Assembly: GCF_001638985.1 (NCBI RefSeq)
Contig: NW_017265137.1
Location: forward strand, 2,664,222 to 2,728,221
Origin: Phycomyces blakesleeanus NRRL 1555(-)
Taxonomy: Eukaryota; Mucoromycota; Mucoromycetes; Mucorales; Phycomycetaceae
Reading direction: 5' to 3'
DNA length: 64,000 nucleotides
Below are positions 62,537-64,000 of the stretch, piece by piece (position 1 is the stretch's first letter; the number at the start of each line of letters is the position of its first letter). The position numbers were made by a program, and so were the translations under genes. The notes below the pieces were generated by a model. It saw nothing but the letters and a program-made list of their open reading frames with translations. It searched no databases and was not told where the DNA came from.

Positions 62537-63990
62537 CATGCTTAAATGTAATGTTATTTATATATTTAAAATTTAATGGATCAGTTTTTCTTAATCTCTT
62601 TGTACTACTATTCTTAGACAGAAAATTAAAGGACCCAATTGAAGAATTTATTTTTGCTATTTGTAAATTATTATTTAAACATTTCAAATTTATAAATGTG
62701 AGAGAACTGCCTGTATGGATCATCCCAATTAACTTCTGATTCTCTATTACGATTAGAGTTACAAGATTAAACGCATCATTAGCTTTAATTCTTCTCAACT
62801 CTGTCAAGTAGATATTTACATTCCAATGATATTTCCTCCATGTCTTCATCAATTCTGTTCTGAATCGTCTTGAGCGTCTGCTCAAACTTATCCTTTGCAG
62901 AAGACTGAGATACCATGAGAATTGGCTCATTGTTTTTGCTCTTGCAGACATGACCATGGTAGTAGTTTTCATTATAATGTCAGCAGAGATTGCAACTGTT
63001 GGAACTACTGGATTTGTTTTTGCAGTTGATCAAGATAAAACACTAGCTGGACTCATGGGTAGGATTCTTTTCATGGTGTGAGCAGAATAATATCTTCTTA
63101 TGCTTGGTTATCTTGTTGGAGTGGTGAAGCTTCTTTCTGGAATGTTCCTCATTATTCTTCTCAGGTTGCCCACAGGAACTAAGAATCAATTGGGTCGTCT
63201 TAGAATAGACTCTGTTATTATCTGCAAGAATGTATCTACTAATCTGCGTGACCTGCTCTACAGTCCAATCACGTTTGGACTCCCCATTGTAACCAGAGTG
63301 GGCCATGATAACTCTTACCAGTGTTTGCACTGATAAGATCAGCAAGGCAAGAAAGCGATTAGCAATGTAAGCATTGTCTTTGGGTAAACCAGCATTGTAA
63401 ACTGCACAGGGAAACTTCTTCAAGTAATCGCCAATGGACTCAGTGTTTTTCATCATCATTGTAAAGACCTGGTTTGTAAATTGTCGAGACACCAAGCTGG
63501 AACCATGTCTTTTGTTGAAGCATGATTTTGCTGCCTTTCCATCAATACACTTTTTAAAATCCATCTCTACCCATCCATCATCAGTGTAAGACAGACAAAG
63601 TGGCAAGAAATTCTTCTAAATTCTCTTGATGTCCAAGGAAGAAGACTTGATTACATTCTTGAGGGTACGTAGAAAATGTCCAACTGATTCAAATACCTCT
63701 TCATTTGAAAAGGGCTTAATAGTACTAGAGGCCAATTGAAATTTGGGAAGATCTCTTCTGCTGAGTGTCAACTCTTCTTCACGGTCAGCTCTCTCTGTGT
63801 TTGTATTAGGAGAGGCAAGCATCACACTGCACTTTTCAAGGTTAGTGACTGCCAATCTTGTGTGCTCACTCCTGCAGAGTGCATCTCAGCTGCTTGCTCA
63901 TTGTTTGCTACATGAGCAGTACTGAAGACCTCGATGCAGTTGCTACTTCTCTACCAATGGAAGGAGAATCAGAACCAGAAATGAAACCAA
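62537..63990 (-). pseudogene. Gypsy gag and protease start
   Basis: Gag: LTLSRRDLPKFQLASSTIKP, FESVGHFLRTLKNVI, LCLSYTDDGWVEMDFKKC, SCFNKRHGSSLVSRQFTNQV and RDWTVEQVTQISRYI. A frameshift near 63830 and stops are present. The protease start around 62770-62680 reads GMIHTGSSLTFINLKC. The usual catalytic DTGS is HTGS, so the active-site Asp is lost. The frame runs to FKHA at the CACTA 2 insertion. Confidence 0.78.
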
Positions 63991-64000
63991 AACCAGAGGC

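Larger units (their letters stand above)
50780..64000 (-). mobile_element. Ty3/gypsy retrotransposon split by two CACTA-type elements
   Basis: Minus-strand order: gag (about 63990-62975), protease start (62770-62540), CACTA element 2, protease end (57316-57077), CACTA element 1, reverse transcriptase (52600-51850), RNase H (51635-51156) and integrase zinc-binding HHCC (51050-50852). The integrase catalytic core is missing, and the coding sequence stops at a possible LTR. Excising each CACTA element plus one copy of its 3-base duplication rejoins the pol frame at both sites (HASEILEFNL and EFVSSIKALL). That shows the original retrotransposon was contiguous here. Many stops show it is now dead. 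Confidence 0.88.

Noticed and set aside
63912..64000. Plus-strand open frame running off the window end
   Set aside because: Only 29 codons are visible and it overlaps the gag side of the gypsy element; cannot be assessed.

Overview
The window looks like nuclear DNA of an early-diverging fungus of the Mucoromycota type. The reasons are AT-rich sequence, genes split by many 45-190 bp GT..AG introns, a Rhizomucor-type secreted lipase, fungal orthologues of Ada3, Pom33/TMEM33 and PIH1D1, and fungal transposon families (Crypton, MULE, CACTA-like, Ty3/gypsy). The genus cannot be named safely from sequence alone.

Layout. From 1 to about 32 kb the window is mostly host genes: NADPH-cytochrome P450 reductase (5' part, minus), Ada3 of the SAGA/ADA complex (plus), a SERCA-type Ca2+ ATPase (minus), an extracellular lipase (plus), WDR89-like WD40 protein (minus), ubiquitin-L40 fusion (plus), Pom33/TMEM33 (minus) diverging from PIH1D1 (plus), and a mitochondrion-targeted helical-repeat protein (minus). 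Between them lie decayed coding remnants (about 12.4-13.2 kb and 13.8-14.4 kb) and one 3.36 kb DDE transposon at 22973-26331, with terminal inverted repeats and a flanking TA duplication.

From 32 kb to the end the window is almost entirely mobile elements, deeply nested. There is a decayed Crypton (32.5-34.7 kb). A MULE (35112-45207, 10 bp target duplication) is itself split by a LINE (35151-40446, 12 bp target duplication). Next is a C2H2-finger transposase element (46.9-49.9 kb). Last is a minus-strand Ty3/gypsy retrotransposon (about 50.2 kb to past the window end) whose pol frame is interrupted twice by CACTA-type elements (52605-57073 with TSD tca, and 57320-62536 with TSD cat). Removing both CACTA elements rejoins the gypsy reading frame at both junctions. 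The second CACTA-type element carries two Tc1-like transposons.

The host genes are unrelated housekeeping and secretory genes and form no operon-like system. The most interesting material is in the mobile elements: a MULE whose protein ends in an OTU-like cysteine-protease segment, a small intact spliced accessory gene inside an otherwise broken CACTA element, and the readable order of nested insertions. Premature stops in the elements are largely compatible with C-to-T (or G-to-A) transitions, which hints at methylation-linked or RIP-like decay. Exon coordinates were worked out by hand from splice consensus and frame, and should be read as models.
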